Source: an uncultured Collinsella sp. (lineage in GTDB: Bacteria; Actinomycetota; Coriobacteriia; Coriobacteriales; Coriobacteriaceae). Taken from it: a stretch of DNA of 6,595 nucleotides. A program made the translations under genes and the position numbers. The stretch spans positions 1 through 6,595 of the forward strand of contig CABUVC010000091.1 of the NCBI GenBank assembly GCA_902494855.1, in the 5' to 3' direction. Position 1 is the stretch's first letter. Each line of letters starts with the position of its first letter. Positions 5,156 through 6,595 of the stretch are shown here, one piece after another. The notes beneath the pieces are model-generated. The model did not search any database and was not told the DNA's origin. It saw nothing but the letters and a program-made list of their open reading frames with translations.

Positions 5156-6595
5156 ATGTTCGCTGCCGCCATCTCGCTCGTCGGTCTTGCGGCGACCGTC
5201 TACCTTGTTTTGCGCGAGGCCAAGGCCATTCGCGCTCAGTCGGGCACCGTCACCAAGGGCGCCTTCGCCTGGAGCGTCGCCTTTGGCTTGTTCCAGCTCT
5301 TTTTGACCGTCTGGGGCGCCATTGGCCTCGTCGCCCAAAACGAGCCGCTCGCCTTTGTGATGCTCATCCTGACCAACGCCATCCTCACCGGATGCGCCTG
5401 GGCCAGCATCGCCCGCGACCGCATCGCCCCGCGCGTCTTTGCGTTCGCCGCTACCGATGCCCCCGCCCCCACCGGCAAGCTCGCCCGCCTGCGCGGCGCC
5501 TTTGTGGGCAAACCGCTCGTCGCCGCCGTCCTGTGCCTGCTGCTCGCCGGCGTCTTTGCGCTGCTGGGCATGGAGGTCTCGTCCAACCATGACTTTACCT
5601 GGGTCTACCCCCTGTGCATCCTGCTCGAGTGGGCCATCATCACCGTGCTCATGACCGGCTTGTTCTTCCTATTCCAGCGCCACGGCGCAGCTCCCGCGGT
5701 CCTGGCCTTTGCCCTCTTTGTCCTGGGCATTGCCGAGTTCTTCGTCATCACGTTTAAATCCATGCCCATCCAGCCGGGCGACCTTTCGGCCATCTCCACC
5801 GCCGCCGCAGTCGCCGGTAACGGCTACACCTTCTCGATCTCGCTGTTCTGCGTGCTGTCCATGGGCTTTACCGCCATCGCCATGCTGCTGTGCGAGTACG
5901 CTGGCCTCGTGGCCCCGCACCGTCAGAAGGGCGCCGTCAACGCCAAGCGTATGCTGCTCACCAACCTGCTCGTAGCCGTGCTGTGCCTGGGCGGCGTGAC
6001 CGCGCACGTCACGCTCATCGACTACTACAACACCCTCGGCATCACCGTCTACACCTGGCGCCCGCTCGAGAGCTACTGGCGCGAGGGCTACCTGCCCGCC
6101 TTTATTAGTGCGGCGCAGTCCATCAAGCCGCCCAAACCCGCCGACTATTCTGTCGATGACGCCAAGGCCACGCTCAAAAAGTACGCCAAGGCCTACGACA
6201 AGTCCGACGCCGCCAAGAGCGACGAGCGCACCGCCGCAAAGGAGCAATTCGACAGCGAGAAGCCCACGGTCATCGCCATCATGAACGAGACCTTCTCGGA
6301 CCTGTCCATCTACCAGAACATGCGCGCCGGCTACGAGGGCCCGCAGTACTTTAAGAACCTGTCCAACTGCCTCAGCCGCGGCAAGCTCTATGTGAGCGCC
6401 TACGGCGGCGGTACCGCCAATACCGAGTTTGAGTTTATGACCGGCAACTCCATGGCCAACCTGGGCTCAGGCGTGTACCCCTACACCATCTACAACATGG
6501 AAACGACTGGGAACCTGGCAGAGCAGTTCAAGTCGCTCGGATATTCCACCACGGCCATGCACCCCAACCACGCGACCAACTGGAACCGCGAGAAC
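5156..6595 (+). CDS. LTA synthase / MdoB-type phosphoglycerol transferase family sulfatase (3' end cut by window edge)
   Basis: The N-terminal 480 residues of a membrane-anchored alkaline-phosphatase-superfamily enzyme; the frame is open to the right edge. Characterised relatives (LtaS, MdoB) move glycerol phosphate from phosphatidylglycerol onto an extracellular polymer or glycan. About eight hydrophobic segments are visible (near 3-19, 38-60, 65-85, 119-138, 149-173, 180-200, 225-248 and 265-285), then a lysine- and aspartate-rich linker (about 325-368), then the catalytic domain: TVIAIMNETFSDLS (371-384, with likely metal ligand E378) and YGGGTANTEFEFMTG (416-430), where T420 matches the LtaS nucleophile threonine. 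AMHPNHATNWNR (467-478) starts the next conserved block. LtaS has five membrane helices, so roughly three extra precede the usual set. Which polymer it modifies cannot be told. It is divergent from the nitroreductase and has its own ribosome site. Confidence 0.9.
   Translation, partial: MFAAAISLVGLAATVYLVLREAKAIRAQSGTVTKGAFAWSVAFGLFQLFLTVWGAIGLVAQNEPLAFVMLILTNAILTGCAWASIARDRIAPRVFAFAATDAPAPTGKLARLRGAFVGKPLVAAVLCLLLAGVFALLGMEVSSNHDFTWVYPLCILLEWAIITVLMTGLFFLFQRHGAAPAVLAFALFVLGIAEFFVITFKSMPIQPGDLSAISTAAAVAGNGYTFSISLFCVLSMGFTAIAMLLCEYAGLVAPHRQKGAVNAKRMLLTNLLVAVLCLGGVTAHVTLIDYYNTLGITVYTWRPLESYWREGYLPAFISAAQSIKPPKPADYSVDDAKATLKKYAKAYDKSDAAKSDERTAAKEQFDSEKPTVIAIMNETFSDLSIYQNMRAGYEGPQYFKNLSNCLSRGKLYVSAYGGGTANTEFEFMTGNSMANLGSGVYPYTIYNMETTGNLAEQFKSLGYSTTAMHPNHATNWNREN

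Noticed and set aside
5018..5590. Minus-strand frame (190 codons) across the divergent spacer and the start of the LTA-synthase-like gene
   Set aside because: It is antisense to a gene with a strong ribosome site and clear hydrophobic helices. Its product is a low-complexity G/D/E/Q-rich shadow, as is the similar 5669-6247 frame.

Overview
The window is GC-rich, tightly packed bacterial DNA with strong third-position G/C bias. Gene content and style suggest a gut actinobacterium of the Coriobacteriia, most likely Collinsella or a close relative: an MdoB/LtaS-type sulfatase with a GGGTANTEF active-site block, short GGGACAG-cored palindromes between genes, and a KdpD-like kinase next to Kup. 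This placement comes from recognising families and style, not from a database search.

Layout. On the minus strand, from right to left: a nitroreductase-family flavoprotein (4069-4941); a full-length Kup potassium uptake permease (1882-3909) behind a TATAAT box; a small single-pass membrane protein (1626-1850) 31 nt after the kup stop; and a KdpD-type sensor histidine kinase (start at 1513) that runs off the left edge just after its G2 box. The kinase has the KdpD-like four-helix membrane module, a GAF-like linker and the HisKA/HATPase core, but no N-terminal KdpD/UspA sensor half. An in-frame stop six codons upstream of its start shows that this half is not simply lost to a wrong start. On the plus strand, a divergent gene (5156 to the right edge) encodes the N-terminal 480 residues of an LTA-synthase/phosphoglycerol-transferase-like protein with about eight predicted membrane helices.

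The most interesting part is the kup / small membrane protein / KdpD-like kinase series, which could be a potassium uptake and sensing module. A 15-bp palindrome followed by a T-rich run on the minus strand separates the kinase from the two upstream genes and lies under 30 nt from its start codon, so kinase expression may be limited by termination. A second palindrome with the same core lies 3 nt beyond the nitroreductase stop codon. The two look like members of a dispersed REP-like family. No RNA gene, CRISPR array, insertion sequence or integrase was seen, and no gene-free stretch exceeds about 215 bases.
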